The notes below the pieces were generated by a model, which saw nothing but the letters and a program-made list of their open reading frames with translations, had not been told where the DNA came from and searched no databases. This document shows positions 8,503 through 18,253 of a stretch of 64,000 bases of DNA, piece after piece. A program made the translations under genes and the position numbers. Positions within the stretch are counted from its first letter, which is position 1, and every line of letters begins with the position of its first letter. Origin of the DNA: CAVQEG01 sp963711465 (lineage in GTDB: Bacteria; Bacteroidota; Ignavibacteria; OLB7). The DNA lies in assembly GCA_963711465.1 (NCBI GenBank), contig CAVQEG010000001.1, positions 310,001 to 374,000 on the forward strand. Reading direction: 5' to 3'.

Positions 8503-9855
8503 TTATGCGAACACAGCGGCGTGCAGCGTCCGAATCACGTCCTCGGCTGCGTCCTCTCCGACCGTCAGCAGCACCGAGTGATCACTGCCGCCGGCCGCTA
8601 CGAACGGCACAGCGATCGATCGCAGCGCGGAGAGCGGACCGGCGAGCACCGCCGACGCGCCGCGAAGTCCGCTGCCCACCATCGCGATCAGCGCCTGGCC
8701 GTGTTCGACGTCCACCGCCACGCGCGTGGAAAGGGCAGCGAGCAGCATGCCCTCGAGCCGGTTCGACTCGATGACAGCGCTGGCCTGGCGGTCGGCCACG
8801 ACAGCGCAGCGGATGGGAACGCCGTACGCCTCGAAGGTCGCCAGCGCACCGGCCAGGGCATCTTCGTCGGATGACAGGTGGACGATCGACACCGCACGCG
8901 TCATCGTGATCGAATGAAGTCCGGGCGAGAGCGGAGCGTCGTCGGCGAGAATCCTGGTGCCAGGGTCATCGGCGCTGCGGGAGTTGCGGATAACGACCGG
9001 TATCGCCCGGCGAACCGCCGGGAGTATCGTGTCCGGATGAATCACCTTCGCGCCGAACGAGGCCAGCTCCCGCGCCTCGGAGAAGCTCACCGCCGCAACG
9101 ACGCGGGCGTCGGGAACGATGCGTGGATCGGCCGTGAGAATTCCACTGACGTCCGTCCAGATCTGGATCTCGCGGGAACCGAGCGCAGCTCCCACCAGTG
9201 CCGCCGTATGGTCCGATCCGCCCCGTCCGATCGTCGTGCAGATGCCCTCAGGTGTCGAACCGATGAACCCCTGCGCGACGACGACATCGCACTTCTCGAA
9301 CGGATCGAGAAGTTCACACGGCGCCAGGCGTTCGATCTGCTCGATCACCGGACGCGCATTGCAGTGCTGATCGTCGGTGCGGATGCATCTGCGGCTGTCG
9401 CCGAGGTGGGCACGCCAGCCGGCGCGCGCAAATGCCTCGACCAGCAGTGCCGAAGAGAGCCGTTCGCCGAACGAAGCGAAGGCATCGACCGTGCGAGGCG
9501 TCAGCTCGCCGAGCAGCGCGACGCCCTCGACCAGTCGCGAGAGCTCATCGAGCAGCGCGCCGAGCTGACTTCGCGCCCAGCAATGAGGATCGCCGCCGAT
9601 GAGATCGTCGAGAATCGCGTGGTGCCGTCGGTGAATCTCCCGCACGATGCCGCGTGCCGCATCGATCGATCCGATACGACACAGCCCCGCGCAGTCGAGC
9701 AGCTGATCGGTGACCCCGGCACAGGCCGAGGTGATCACCACCGGATTGCAGCCCCGCTCGCGGGCGGTGATTTCAACCACCCTGCGCATGGCGTCGGCAT
9801 CCGTGACGGACGTGCCGCCAAACTTGAGCACGACCGAGCCGGTCTGACTGCTCAT
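8503..9855 (-). CDS. lysC: Aspartate kinase
   Basis: A ~450-residue enzyme that phosphorylates aspartate, the first step toward lysine, threonine, methionine and diaminopimelate. The N-terminal kinase signature KFGGTSV is at residues ~11-17. ASFGERLSS, the GRGGSDHTAAL nucleotide/substrate loop and WTDVSGILTADPR follow, and the protein ends in two ACT-like regulatory repeats (for example VSIVHLSSDEDALAG and ALIAMVGSGLRG). The reading frame continues upstream of the chosen ATG at 9855, but homology begins at this ATG. The ATG shares one base with the TGA of the upstream unknown gene (TGATG), implying translational coupling. Feedback control by lysine or threonine through the ACT repeats is likely from the family but cannot be assigned. 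Confidence 0.95.
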   Translation of the reverse strand: MSSQTGSVVLKFGGTSVTDADAMRRVVEITARERGCNPVVITSACAGVTDQLLDCAGLCRIGSIDAARGIVREIHRRHHAILDDLIGGDPHCWARSQLGALLDELSRLVEGVALLGELTPRTVDAFASFGERLSSALLVEAFARAGWRAHLGDSRRCIRTDDQHCNARPVIEQIERLAPCELLDPFEKCDVVVAQGFIGSTPEGICTTIGRGGSDHTAALVGAALGSREIQIWTDVSGILTADPRIVPDARVVAAVSFSEARELASFGAKVIHPDTILPAVRRAIPVVIRNSRSADDPGTRILADDAPLSPGLHSITMTRAVSIVHLSSDEDALAGALATFEAYGVPIRCAVVADRQASAVIESNRLEGMLLAALSTRVAVDVEHGQALIAMVGSGLRGASAVLAGPLSALRSIAVPFVAAGGSDHSVLLTVGEDAAEDVIRTLHAAVFA

Positions 9856-10517
9856 CAGTGATCGAACGGAAATTTGTCGGCCATGCCGGTCGTCGTTCCG
9901 CCCGCATCGTCGTCGTCGGCCGCTTCTTCGGACGCTTCGTCGCTCAGCGAATCCGGACGTATGAGAATTCCCTCCTCGATGAGCCAGTGAACCAGCTGCT
10001 TGATGGTGCTCAGCTCGATGTCGTACATGTAGCTGAAGCGCCACAGGTCGATGGGCGCGCGCCAGACCTCGGTAATGAACGCCTGCTCGAGCGTCAGCTG
10101 TCCATCCTCCTTGATGGTCTCTATCGCGGCGTCGAGCAACAGCTTGCCCTCCTCGGCCGTGATGTGCTGCGAGGTGAAGCAGAAATTCTCGTTGTCGACC
10201 AGGTCGCAGATCAGAAATCCGCGTCGACGGGGGAGCAGATCCTGGAGGTACGCGAGTGAGACCACGTATGGAGTCTCCTCGCCGCCCCAGAGATCCTGCC
10301 AGATGGGAGGATCGTTTGCCCGCAGCCACTCGAAGAATGTGCGCTCGCGCTCCGGAAGCGTAATCAGCCGGTTGGTGCCGAATCGTGTCACCAGCTCCGC
10401 GGCCTGCTCGGCCGAGAGCTGGTCGATTTCCTCGCCGCGCAACTCGGATTGCTCGATAGCGTCGCTCTGCGGCTCCAGTCGCCGGATGAGCTGGTCGAAT
10501 TCAGATCGTTCCATCAC
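9855..10517 (-). CDS. Unknown acidic protein translationally coupled to lysC
   Basis: A 220-residue protein without signal peptide or membrane segments. I do not recognise a family. It opens with an acidic helical region (FDQLIRRLEP), continues with a central part rich in aromatic residues (YVVSLAYLQDLLPRRRGFLICDLV, RAPIDLWRFSYMY), and ends in a very acidic, probably disordered tail (DEASEEAADDDD, then a GGTTTG linker). The central IKQLVHWLIEEGIL stretch looks like a helix pair that could bind a partner. Its TGA overlaps the lysC ATG by one base, so the two are almost certainly one operon. The start at 10517 gives two successive Met codons; either could be used. A link to amino-acid biosynthesis is only suggested by position. 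Confidence 0.75.
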   Translation of the reverse strand: MMERSEFDQLIRRLEPQSDAIEQSELRGEEIDQLSAEQAAELVTRFGTNRLITLPERERTFFEWLRANDPPIWQDLWGGEETPYVVSLAYLQDLLPRRRGFLICDLVDNENFCFTSQHITAEEGKLLLDAAIETIKEDGQLTLEQAFITEVWRAPIDLWRFSYMYDIELSTIKQLVHWLIEEGILIRPDSLSDEASEEAADDDDAGGTTTGMADKFPFDH

Positions 10518-10754
10518 GAAGAATTATCGTTGAACCTTTCATGTGCGTATCCGTAAACCACCTGCGACAGCCAGGAGCGAGCGGACGCAACACCCCCGCG
10601 AGTGCGCGATCCGCACGCCACTTGTTTACCAGCAGGCCTCAGGTGCATTCGAGGGCGTCTCCGAGGACCATGCCGGGGGCTGCTGAGCATCGCTGACGCA
10701 TTCGTAAATCCGGTAATATACGGTCACCGCTTCGAGCCATTCAGTGGAATACGT

Positions 10755-12257
10755 ATGACGATTCGCAACGCCCCGCTCGCGCTCGTGATGGCGCTATTTC
10801 TGGTCACCTCCGCACGCGCCGGCGACCCATCGAAACTGGTGCTCGAGGGCATCGACCATCTCTACAACGTCGAATTCGACCAGGCGGCGGCGAGTTTCGA
10901 CAGCGCGATCCAGGCAGATCCGGAAGACCCCATCGGCTACTTCTTCCGAGCCAACGTGCACCTGTGGAGTTACCTCTTCGATCGTCGACCCGAACAGCTG
11001 CAACGCTACATGGAACTCAGCGAACGGGCGATCGGCGTCGCCCGAAAGCGACTGTCCAACGATGGCGGGGATTCCGAAGCAAAGCTCATCCTCGGAATGA
11101 CCCACGGCTATCGCGCGATCGCCCACGCCCGGGAAGAAAATTTCGCCGCCGCGGCCCTGTCCGCACGAACGTGTTACCAACAGCTCGACGAGCTCGCGCG
11201 TGCCGACCCAACGCAATACGACGCGCGTCTCGGACTTGGGATCTTCCACTTCTTCTTCGGTGCGATTCCCGCGGGTGCGCGGTTCCTTGCGGGCATGGAG
11301 GGAATTCGTGGCGATGCAGCGCTGGGAATTCGCGAGATCGAGTCGGCAGCGAATCACGGTCGGTATTTCCGTCAGGACGCTCGCCTCGTCCTGGCGATGC
11401 TCGATGTCTATTACAAGCAGGACCATGAGGCCGGGCTGAAAATTCTTCGCTCAATGGTGTCGGACTATCCCCGCAACGTCGCCCTGCAGTACGCTATCGG
11501 ATCGTCGTTCCTTGACATGGGAGATCCGTCCGCGGCGGTGCCATACTTCGAAGCGGTGATCAGACTCGGCAACGCCGATTTCCGGTATTTCACCGAAGTC
11601 AGCTTCGGCCGTCTCGGCATTGCCTATTACCGGCTCAATGAATTCGACCGAGCAAGGGACTACCTGCAGAAATTCATCAAGTATTCCAGGGACCGATCGC
11701 TTCGCAGCTATGCCTGGTACCTGCTCGGCACCTGTTACGAGATCGGAGGAAATCGCACCAATGCGTTGAAGGCATACAACCGTTCGATCGAGAGTCCGCG
11801 AACTCCGTCGCCCGAGGATGCGTCGGCCCGCCGCAATGCCCGCGATCGAATCGCAACACCCATGTCCGCACTGGATATCCAGGTGCTTCGATTGGTGAAC
11901 ATTGCTGAAAACCGGGGAGGGCAGAAGGCCGTGCTCGCCGGATTCGATGTCCTCGTTGCAAAGGGCGCCGACGACTCGCAGATCGCTGAAGCATACTATG
12001 CGATCGGCCGCGGATACCTCGATCAGAAGAAGTACGACGACGCCATCAAGGCGTTCACTAAGGCGGTCGAGCGAACCTCTCTCGACCGGCAGTGGGTGCT
12101 GCCGTACAGCTACTATTACATGGCCGAAGCGTACCGACGCAGCGGAGATCGTTCACGGTGGCAGAAGAACATCGACAAGGCCGGGGATTTCCACGGTTAC
12201 GACCGCCAGACCCAACTCGAGTTTCTCATCAACAGGGACGTCACGCTGATTGACTGA
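10755..12257 (+). CDS. Secreted tetratricopeptide-repeat protein
   Basis: A ~500-residue protein with a classic N-terminal signal peptide (positively charged start, hydrophobic run LALVMALFLV, cleavage expected after TSARA). The reading frame extends further upstream, but ATG 10755 is placed exactly before this signal sequence and is preferred. The body consists of helical repeats of TPR type, for example DQAAASFDSAIQADPEDP near the N-terminus, GDPSAAVPYFEAVIRLG in the middle, and a pair near the C-terminus with KKYDDAIKAFTKAVE. No catalytic motif is visible. It is likely a periplasmic or outer-membrane-associated scaffold. The downstream methyltransferase frame begins almost at its stop codon, so read-through transcription is likely. 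The 237-nt gap upstream separates it from the divergent lysC operon and should contain both promoters. Confidence 0.85.
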   Translation: MTIRNAPLALVMALFLVTSARAGDPSKLVLEGIDHLYNVEFDQAAASFDSAIQADPEDPIGYFFRANVHLWSYLFDRRPEQLQRYMELSERAIGVARKRLSNDGGDSEAKLILGMTHGYRAIAHAREENFAAAALSARTCYQQLDELARADPTQYDARLGLGIFHFFFGAIPAGARFLAGMEGIRGDAALGIREIESAANHGRYFRQDARLVLAMLDVYYKQDHEAGLKILRSMVSDYPRNVALQYAIGSSFLDMGDPSAAVPYFEAVIRLGNADFRYFTEVSFGRLGIAYYRLNEFDRARDYLQKFIKYSRDRSLRSYAWYLLGTCYEIGGNRTNALKAYNRSIESPRTPSPEDASARRNARDRIATPMSALDIQVLRLVNIAENRGGQKAVLAGFDVLVAKGADDSQIAEAYYAIGRGYLDQKKYDDAIKAFTKAVERTSLDRQWVLPYSYYYMAEAYRRSGDRSRWQKNIDKAGDFHGYDRQTQLEFLINRDVTLID

Positions 12258-12288
12258 GCAAATGGTACGCGTGGCGTATCTTCGCGAC

Positions 12289-12945
12289 ATGGATGCTGAT
12301 TTCTGGATTAATGCCTGGCGTGAGGGCCGCACTGGATTTCACCAGCGCGGCATCAACCCGAATCTCAAGCGGTATTTCCCGCTGCTCGACGTAACGCCCG
12401 GTGATGCCGTGCTCGTTCCGCTGTGCGGCAAGTCTCGGGACATGGCATGGCTCGTGGAACAGGGGGCGCGCGTGGTGGGGGTGGAGATCGCGGAGCTGCC
12501 GATCCGGGAGTTCTTCGAAGAGCGTGGCCTGCTGCCCGAGGTGGCGACCAGCGGGTGGTTCCGTCGGTATCAGTCCGGCGGCTATACGCTGTTCCACGGC
12601 GACGTCCTCGATCTTGCGCCCGACGACGTCGCCGAGGTCACCGCCGTGTATGATCGCGCAGCGCTGATCGCACTGCCACCGGAGGTCCGGCAGCACTACG
12701 CCGAAAAGATTTCCCACGTGGTGAAGCCCGGAACGCGGGAACTGCTCCTGACCGTGGAGTACCCGCAGGAGCAGATCGACGGCCCGCCGTTTGCCGTGTT
12801 CGAGGATGAGGTTCGCCGTCTTTTCGAGCCGGCATTTGACGTTCGTCAGCTTCACCGCGAAGTGGCCGCACGCCGATCGCCACGCTTCGAGGAGGCAGGC
12901 GTTTCCGACGTCTTCGACGCCGCGTACCTGATGACGAAGAAGTAA
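12289..12945 (+). CDS. Thiopurine S-methyltransferase (TPMT) family protein
   Basis: A ~218-residue SAM-dependent methyltransferase. The family start pattern DADFWINAWREGRTGFHQ is followed by the SAM-binding region VLVPLCGKSRDMAWL and VVGVEIAELPIREFF; later blocks are FHGDVLDL, VYDRAALIALP and LLLTVEYP. Bacterial members methylate thiol, selenium or tellurium compounds, or are of unknown substrate; the substrate here cannot be assigned. ATG 12289 was chosen because it places MDADFW at the conserved family start. An in-frame ATG at 12262 and a TTG at 12250, the latter overlapping the upstream stop codon, are alternatives. It is likely transcribed with the TPR gene before it. Confidence 0.9.
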   Translation: MDADFWINAWREGRTGFHQRGINPNLKRYFPLLDVTPGDAVLVPLCGKSRDMAWLVEQGARVVGVEIAELPIREFFEERGLLPEVATSGWFRRYQSGGYTLFHGDVLDLAPDDVAEVTAVYDRAALIALPPEVRQHYAEKISHVVKPGTRELLLTVEYPQEQIDGPPFAVFEDEVRRLFEPAFDVRQLHREVAARRSPRFEEAGVSDVFDAAYLMTKK

Positions 12946-13009
12946 TTGGAGCCGACGGGGGCGGGTGCGGCGCCTTCCCACGGCGCGGCCACCAGACCAT
13001 CGTCCCGAC

Positions 13010-13735
13010 ATGCCATCTCGCCTCAACACCCTGCACATCTTCTGCGACTTCGACGGAACGATTTCGTCGATCGATATCGGCGACGCATTGTTTGCCGAAT
13101 TCGGTCGGCAGGAACCGTATCGCACGCAGCTGAAGTCGCGGGAGCTTCATATCCGCGACTATTGGAAAGTAATGGCGGCGAATCTCATGGAACCCCTCAC
13201 GCATGAGAAGCTCGATCGGTTCCTTCTGTCGATTCCACCCGACCCGGGGTTCGCGGGACTTCTGGAGCTCGTTCGGGCGAACGGCATTCCGTTCACCATC
13301 GTCTCGGACGGGTTCGACCTCTACATCGACCGGTACCTCGAGCTGCACGGATTCGAACCGATTCCGACGTTCTGCAATCAGGCGAGGTTGACATCGGAGG
13401 GAGGGATGGATATCGCCTACCCGCATGCTGTGGAGGGGTGCGAGTGCTTCTGCGCGACCTGCAAGCGCAACGTGGTGTTGACCGAATCCGCACCGGATGC
13501 GCGCATCGTCCACATCGGCGACGGGATCAGCGACTACTGTCCGGCGGAGCATGCCGACATCATCTTTGCCAAGGGTGCGCTGGCTGCCTACTGCAACGAG
13601 CGGAGTCTGCCGCACCATCCATTCAGGACGCTTCACGACGTCACGCGCGTACTGCGCGGGCTGATTGAGCGTCGACGGATCCGTCCCCGCCGTCAGGCCG
13701 AACTGAAGCGCCGGCGTTCGATCGAGCGAGAGTGA
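13010..13735 (+). CDS. MtnX-like HAD-IB family phosphatase
   Basis: A ~241-residue haloacid-dehalogenase phosphatase. Motif I is DFDGT at residues ~13-17 (nucleophile Asp13, acid/base Asp15), motif II is FTIVSDG, and the metal-binding motif IV is HIGDGISDYC. A Cys cluster (CECFCATCKR) sits in the cap region, as in MtnX-like phosphatases. MtnX itself acts in methionine salvage on 2-hydroxy-3-keto-5-methylthiopentenyl-1-phosphate, but no other salvage gene is nearby, so the substrate is unknown. The C-terminus has an unusual Arg-rich extension (RRRIRPRRQAELKRRR). ATG 13010 starts immediately before the conserved region. It is the last chromosomal gene before the tRNA and the integrated element. 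Confidence 0.87.
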   Translation: MPSRLNTLHIFCDFDGTISSIDIGDALFAEFGRQEPYRTQLKSRELHIRDYWKVMAANLMEPLTHEKLDRFLLSIPPDPGFAGLLELVRANGIPFTIVSDGFDLYIDRYLELHGFEPIPTFCNQARLTSEGGMDIAYPHAVEGCECFCATCKRNVVLTESAPDARIVHIGDGISDYCPAEHADIIFAKGALAAYCNERSLPHHPFRTLHDVTRVLRGLIERRRIRPRRQAELKRRRSIERE

Positions 13736-13815
13736 AGCCGGCGTGCAAGACGCCCCCTGCGGAATCGGCGGGAAGACGGGCTCCGGCACGATCCCTATCT
13801 TCGAGGCTGCCCACG

Positions 13816-13891
<76 letters not shown>

Positions 13892-14121
13892 CCTATGCCG
13901 TTTCTACCTCAGAATCGGCGGTTTTGACAAGTGGGGTGAGAATCGGGGTGAGAAAATCGCCTCGTTCGAGCCTCGATCCGTCCTCCTGACGCTCCAAGCG
14001 GAAGGGGACACCACCCGCGTTCACTCGTTCCTTTTTATAGGTGGCGTATACGTGCCGACGGGCGGGCGTTCGTCGCCTGTCGTCACACCCGCCGCGCCGC
14101 CGTAACCGTCGATCGTACCAC

Positions 14122-17025
14122 ATGCCCGCACCCGCTGAACTCCTCGACCTGATCGAGCGTTTCCGCCGCAACCTCGACAGCTACCACCGTGGCGACTACA
14201 ACGAAACCCAGCTTCGCGTGGACTACCTCGACCCCTTCTTCGAGCTTCTCGGATGGGACATGCACAATCGGAAGGGATACGCCGAAGCGTACCGCGATGT
14301 GATCCACGAGGCGAAACAGAAGGTAGGAGGCGCGACGAAGGCTCCCGACTATCTCTTCCGGATCGGACCGGAGCGGAAGTTCTTCCTCGAGGCGAAGAAG
14401 CCGGCGGTGAAGATCAACGTCGACCATGAGCCCGCGTTCCAGCTTCGCCGCTATGCGTGGAGCGCGAAGCTGCCACTGAGTGTCCTTTCAGACTTCGAGG
14501 AGTTCGCCGTTTACGACTGTCGCGTGAAGCCGCATCGACTCGATCGACCGAGCGTTGCACGTGTGATGTACTTCACATTCGACCAGATTCCGGAGCGGTG
14601 GGACGAGTTCGCCGGGATCTTCTCGAAGAACGCGATCCTTCACGGCTCGTTCGACTCCTACGCCGAATCGGCGAAGAAGAAGAAGGGAACGGGAGAGGTC
14701 GACGACGCCTTCCTCCAAGAGATCGAGGATTGGCGGGATATGCTCGCGAAGAACCTTGCCCTTCGGAATCCGGATCTCTCTCAGGATGAACTGAACTTCG
14801 CGGTTCAGCGAACGATCGACCGCATCATCTTCCTTCGGATCTGCGAGGATCGAGGTATCGAGGAGTACGGGCGGCTTCAGTCGCTTCAGAACGGCTCGAG
14901 CGTGTATCCGCGTCTCGTTCAGCTCTTCCACCAGGCGGACAGCCGGTATAACTCGGGTCTGTTCCACTTCTCAAATGAGAAGGGGCAGATCGAGGGACCG
15001 GACGAGCTGACGCCGGAACTCGTGATCGACGACAAGCCACTGAAAGAGATCTTCCGCCGCCTCTACTATCCGGAGAGCCCCTATGAGTTCTCCGTCCTTC
15101 CCGGCAGCATCCTTGGGCACATCTACGAGCGGTTTCTCGGCAAGGTCATTACCCTGACCAAGGGCCACCGCGCCAAGGTCGAGGAGAAGCCGGAGGTACG
15201 GAAGGCGGGCGGCGTCTACTACACGCCGGACTACGTCTCCGAGTACATCGTTGAGAACACGGTCGGCAAGCTGGTCGAGGGGAAGGACCCGAAGGCGGTT
15301 GCGAAACTGAGAGTGCTCGATCCCGCTTGCGGCTCCGGTTCGTTCCTGTTGGCGGCGTACGACTTCCTCCTGAACTGGCACCTCGAATGGTACAGCCGGA
15401 ACGATCCGAAGGATTGGGCCAAGAAGCGGAACCCACCGATCTACAGAACCACCGTACAGGCACCAATGATCGGAGCGTCGGGAGAGGCGGTTGAACAGGA
15501 GGGGTGGAGGCTCACGACGACCGCCAAGCGGGAAATTCTCCTGAACAACATCTATGGCGTCGATATCGACCGACAGGCGGTGGAGGTTACAAAGCTGTCC
15601 CTGTTGCTCCGAGTGCTCGAGGGGGAGAGCGAGGAGACGCTTGGGGCACAATTGGCGCTGCTGAGAGAACGCGTTCTGCCAGATCTAGCCGAGAACATTC
15701 GATGTGGAAACTCGCTAGTTGGTAGTGATGTGTATGCCTCAGATAATGCAGACGGTGCAGACTTGGGCGTAAGGCGACGACTCAATGCGTTCGATTGGTC
15801 CATCGAATTCGGCGAGACGATGAAGAGAGGTGGATTCGATGCGGTCATCGGGAATCCGCCGTACGGTGGTGCGTTGTCGGATACGGAACTCTCCTACGTT
15901 CGATCCAGATATCGCCAGGCATCGCGCTTCCCGGATACTTACTGCTGTTTCATGGTTCGAGCATACGAACTTTGTCGAGAAGGCGGTTTTGTGTCATTCA
16001 TCGTACCCAATACGTTTTGCGATCTTGAGAACTGCGTCGACTTCCGACGGTGGTTTCTCGACAGTGGAACACTGGAACGGATATGGCAGACCGGCTGGGC
16101 ATTTGACTCGGCAATCGTCGACACACTGGTGTTTATTGTCACTAAGAGGCCACCGGCGGATGAGTTCAGAGTGCGCATAGACGCCGGATCAGAATACGCG
16201 ATTCAGCAGAGTCGATTCCGTTCCAACGCGCTGTCCAAAATTGATTACAGGAATCGAGATGAGGCGAAGGCAATTCTTGAAATTGCACAACGAACGTGTG
16301 TCCCTCTTGGCGAGATCGCCGATATACGAGCTGGGGTCAAGATGTACGAGAAGGGGAAGGGGAATCCTCCCCAAACGGCTTCCACTCTCGATGAGCGTCC
16401 GTATTCGGATGCGGAGCAACACGATGGATGGCGACCTCTGTACCGTGGCACAGATATCACCCGCTATCGACTCTTGCCACCCTCTGAATACGTGTGTTAT
16501 GGAGAGTGGCTGGCGGCGCCCAGAGCACCGCAGCTGTTCGAAAGTCCCAAGATCCTCATGCGTAGGACGGACGATAAACTCAAGGCCTGCCTTGAGTCAG
16601 ATTCGGCGATATGCGTCAACTCGTGCCATGTGATTAAGCTGAAGACCGGTGGCGTACATTCGGGGATTCGGTATGAGTATCTTCTCGGTTTGCTGAACTC
16701 GCGCCTCCTACAGCGTGTTTTCGAAATCCAGAATCCTCAAATGGTGGGGAAAGTCTTTGCCGAGATTAAGGTGGTTTACGTGGCGCGCCTTCCAATCAGG
16801 CAAATCGACGTCTCCAATTGCGACGACGTGAGAGCGCACGATGAACTAGTAGGACTCGTACGTCAGATTGTGGCGCTGAACGATAGGCGTGATGCGTGTA
16901 GGACCGATAGCGAGCGTACGTTCCTAGAAAGGCAGTTGGCTCAAACAGATCGGCAGATTGACAAGTTGGTATACCGGCTATACAATCTTACTGCGGACGA
17001 GATTGAGTTCGTGGAGGTTCTCTGA
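14122..17025 (+). CDS. Type IIG-like restriction-modification enzyme (Eco57I/TaqI-like)
   Basis: A ~967-residue single-chain protein that would both cut and adenine-methylate DNA. Near the N-terminus is a PD-(D/E)xK nuclease site: PD at ~75-76 and EAKK at ~90-93. A helical connector leads to the N6-adenine methyltransferase domain, with SAM motif DPACGSGSFLL at ~400 and catalytic motif NPPYGG at ~578. The C-terminal third resembles the TaqI-like target-recognition domain (ADIRAGVKMYEKG, WRPLYRGTDITRY), with a coiled-coil end (DSERTFLERQLAQTDRQID). The start ATG 14122 precedes MPAPAELLDLIERF, where homology would begin. No separate specificity subunit or methylase is needed for this class. The codon mix changes at about 15650: the first half is GC-rich and the methyltransferase end plus recognition domain are AT-richer, suggesting the recognition half was exchanged. 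Confidence 0.9.
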   Translation: MPAPAELLDLIERFRRNLDSYHRGDYNETQLRVDYLDPFFELLGWDMHNRKGYAEAYRDVIHEAKQKVGGATKAPDYLFRIGPERKFFLEAKKPAVKINVDHEPAFQLRRYAWSAKLPLSVLSDFEEFAVYDCRVKPHRLDRPSVARVMYFTFDQIPERWDEFAGIFSKNAILHGSFDSYAESAKKKKGTGEVDDAFLQEIEDWRDMLAKNLALRNPDLSQDELNFAVQRTIDRIIFLRICEDRGIEEYGRLQSLQNGSSVYPRLVQLFHQADSRYNSGLFHFSNEKGQIEGPDELTPELVIDDKPLKEIFRRLYYPESPYEFSVLPGSILGHIYERFLGKVITLTKGHRAKVEEKPEVRKAGGVYYTPDYVSEYIVENTVGKLVEGKDPKAVAKLRVLDPACGSGSFLLAAYDFLLNWHLEWYSRNDPKDWAKKRNPPIYRTTVQAPMIGASGEAVEQEGWRLTTTAKREILLNNIYGVDIDRQAVEVTKLSLLLRVLEGESEETLGAQLALLRERVLPDLAENIRCGNSLVGSDVYASDNADGADLGVRRRLNAFDWSIEFGETMKRGGFDAVIGNPPYGGALSDTELSYVRSRYRQASRFPDTYCCFMVRAYELCREGGFVSFIVPNTFCDLENCVDFRRWFLDSGTLERIWQTGWAFDSAIVDTLVFIVTKRPPADEFRVRIDAGSEYAIQQSRFRSNALSKIDYRNRDEAKAILEIAQRTCVPLGEIADIRAGVKMYEKGKGNPPQTASTLDERPYSDAEQHDGWRPLYRGTDITRYRLLPPSEYVCYGEWLAAPRAPQLFESPKILMRRTDDKLKACLESDSAICVNSCHVIKLKTGGVHSGIRYEYLLGLLNSRLLQRVFEIQNPQMVGKVFAEIKVVYVARLPIRQIDVSNCDDVRAHDELVGLVRQIVALNDRRDACRTDSERTFLERQLAQTDRQIDKLVYRLYNLTADEIEFVEVL

Positions 17026-17086
17026 AAGTAGCGTGAGCAGGGGAGTCTGAAGGTTCTACACGAAATCCCAGACTCCCCTGACTCAC

Positions 17087-18253
17087 CTATTCCGGAGGCG
17101 GTGCCTGATTTACAGTGCGCCACCAAACGACGGCTGGCATTCCAACTGAGTCACGTACGATTTCCTTCTCGTCCCTCAACTCCGATCTCGCCTTCTCGAA
17201 GCTGTTCCGACCGATTCCGAGACCTTCGACCACCGCCGTCTCGAGATCGTTAGCGCGTATGGGTCCGTTCTCAAGCGCCTCGAGAATCGCGGCTCGAGCA
17301 CGGTCGACCGCTGTCGGCTTGCGCGCCTTCTCGTCCTGGAGTCCGGCAATGTCGTCGGCTGAGTAGGTGCTCGAGCCGTGCCACTCGATGCCGCTAGTCT
17401 CGATGCCTTCGATCTCTGCCGACCTGATCGAGTAGGAGAGAGAGGAGGGGCGAACTCCGAGATTCGTTTTCACGGACGCGAGCACCCGCCGTTGCTTCTC
17501 AGGATCTTCCGGATCGTAGCCGCAACAGAGCACAGAACGGGCGGCGGCATTGTAGCCGACAGACCCGATGCCCCTGTCGAGGGCACTTCCACCCGCTCCC
17601 TTCTTCCAATGCCGTACGGCGATGATCGCCACGCCGTGACGCTCCGCAAGGTTGGCCAAGGGGGCAAGGACACGCCGGATGGAGGCGTCCTTGTGCGGGT
17701 CGATAGACGACGGCAGGAAGCCATTTATCGGGTCGATCAGTACGGCGATCGCTTCGGACTCGAAGATCGCCCGCTCGAGCGTGGGAAGGTGCTTCGAGAG
17801 GTCGATCCATTCGCCCGCGTCGTCGTCGCCTTCTGCCACTGACGTGAACGCGTCGACGTTCTCCGTCTCCGCACCTGCCGCGATCAGTCGAGGTGCGAGC
17901 ATATCGGAGAGTCCGTCCTCTGCCGCCAGTATCACCACGTTTCCCGTCTGTCCCCTCGATCCATCCGGCATCACTCCCGTCGTTGTCACTCGTGCGAGAA
18001 CGTCGAGAATTGCGGTCGTCTTTCCGACGGCTGTCTCGCATTCCCAGAGCGTCAGGTATCCGGTCCAAAGCCACTCGACAGGACGGGTCTTTACCGTGCT
18101 GAGTCGCACGAGTCGAGGCGGCGGGGCGGACATGATCCGGTGCCGCTCCCGTTCCTGTTCCACCGACTCGCGTAGCAGCTCGAGCATTTGCGGGTTCGCC
18201 TTCTCGAACGCCGTCTCGACTTGAGCGCTATTCCAGTTCACGCCTTCATTCAT
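17087..18253 (-). CDS. RepA/AAA_25-like P-loop ATPase
   Basis: A ~388-residue protein with the RecA-like fold of RepA/AAA_25 proteins, which are hexameric helicases or primase-helicases on plasmids, phages and satellites. Walker A is in ECETAVGKTT (the first Gly of the classic loop is absent), Walker B in AVLIDPINGF, and the downstream AIIAVRHWKKG matches the sensor strand of this family. The C-terminal ~90 residues look like a winged-helix module (AILEALENGPIRANDLETAV, GIGRNSFEKARSEL). ATG 18253 overlaps the TGA of the upstream HTH gene (ATGA), so the two are translated as a pair. Replication of the element, or control of its copy number, is the likely role. It converges with the restriction-modification gene. 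Confidence 0.85.
   Translation of the reverse strand: MNEGVNWNSAQVETAFEKANPQMLELLRESVEQERERHRIMSAPPPRLVRLSTVKTRPVEWLWTGYLTLWECETAVGKTTAILDVLARVTTTGVMPDGSRGQTGNVVILAAEDGLSDMLAPRLIAAGAETENVDAFTSVAEGDDDAGEWIDLSKHLPTLERAIFESEAIAVLIDPINGFLPSSIDPHKDASIRRVLAPLANLAERHGVAIIAVRHWKKGAGGSALDRGIGSVGYNAAARSVLCCGYDPEDPEKQRRVLASVKTNLGVRPSSLSYSIRSAEIEGIETSGIEWHGSSTYSADDIAGLQDEKARKPTAVDRARAAILEALENGPIRANDLETAVVEGLGIGRNSFEKARSELRDEKEIVRDSVGMPAVVWWRTVNQAPPPE

Noticed and set aside
13893..14171. Antisense frame next to the tRNA as an integrase remnant
   Set aside because: The position fits an integrase, but no catalytic Arg-His-x-x-Arg-Tyr pattern is visible.
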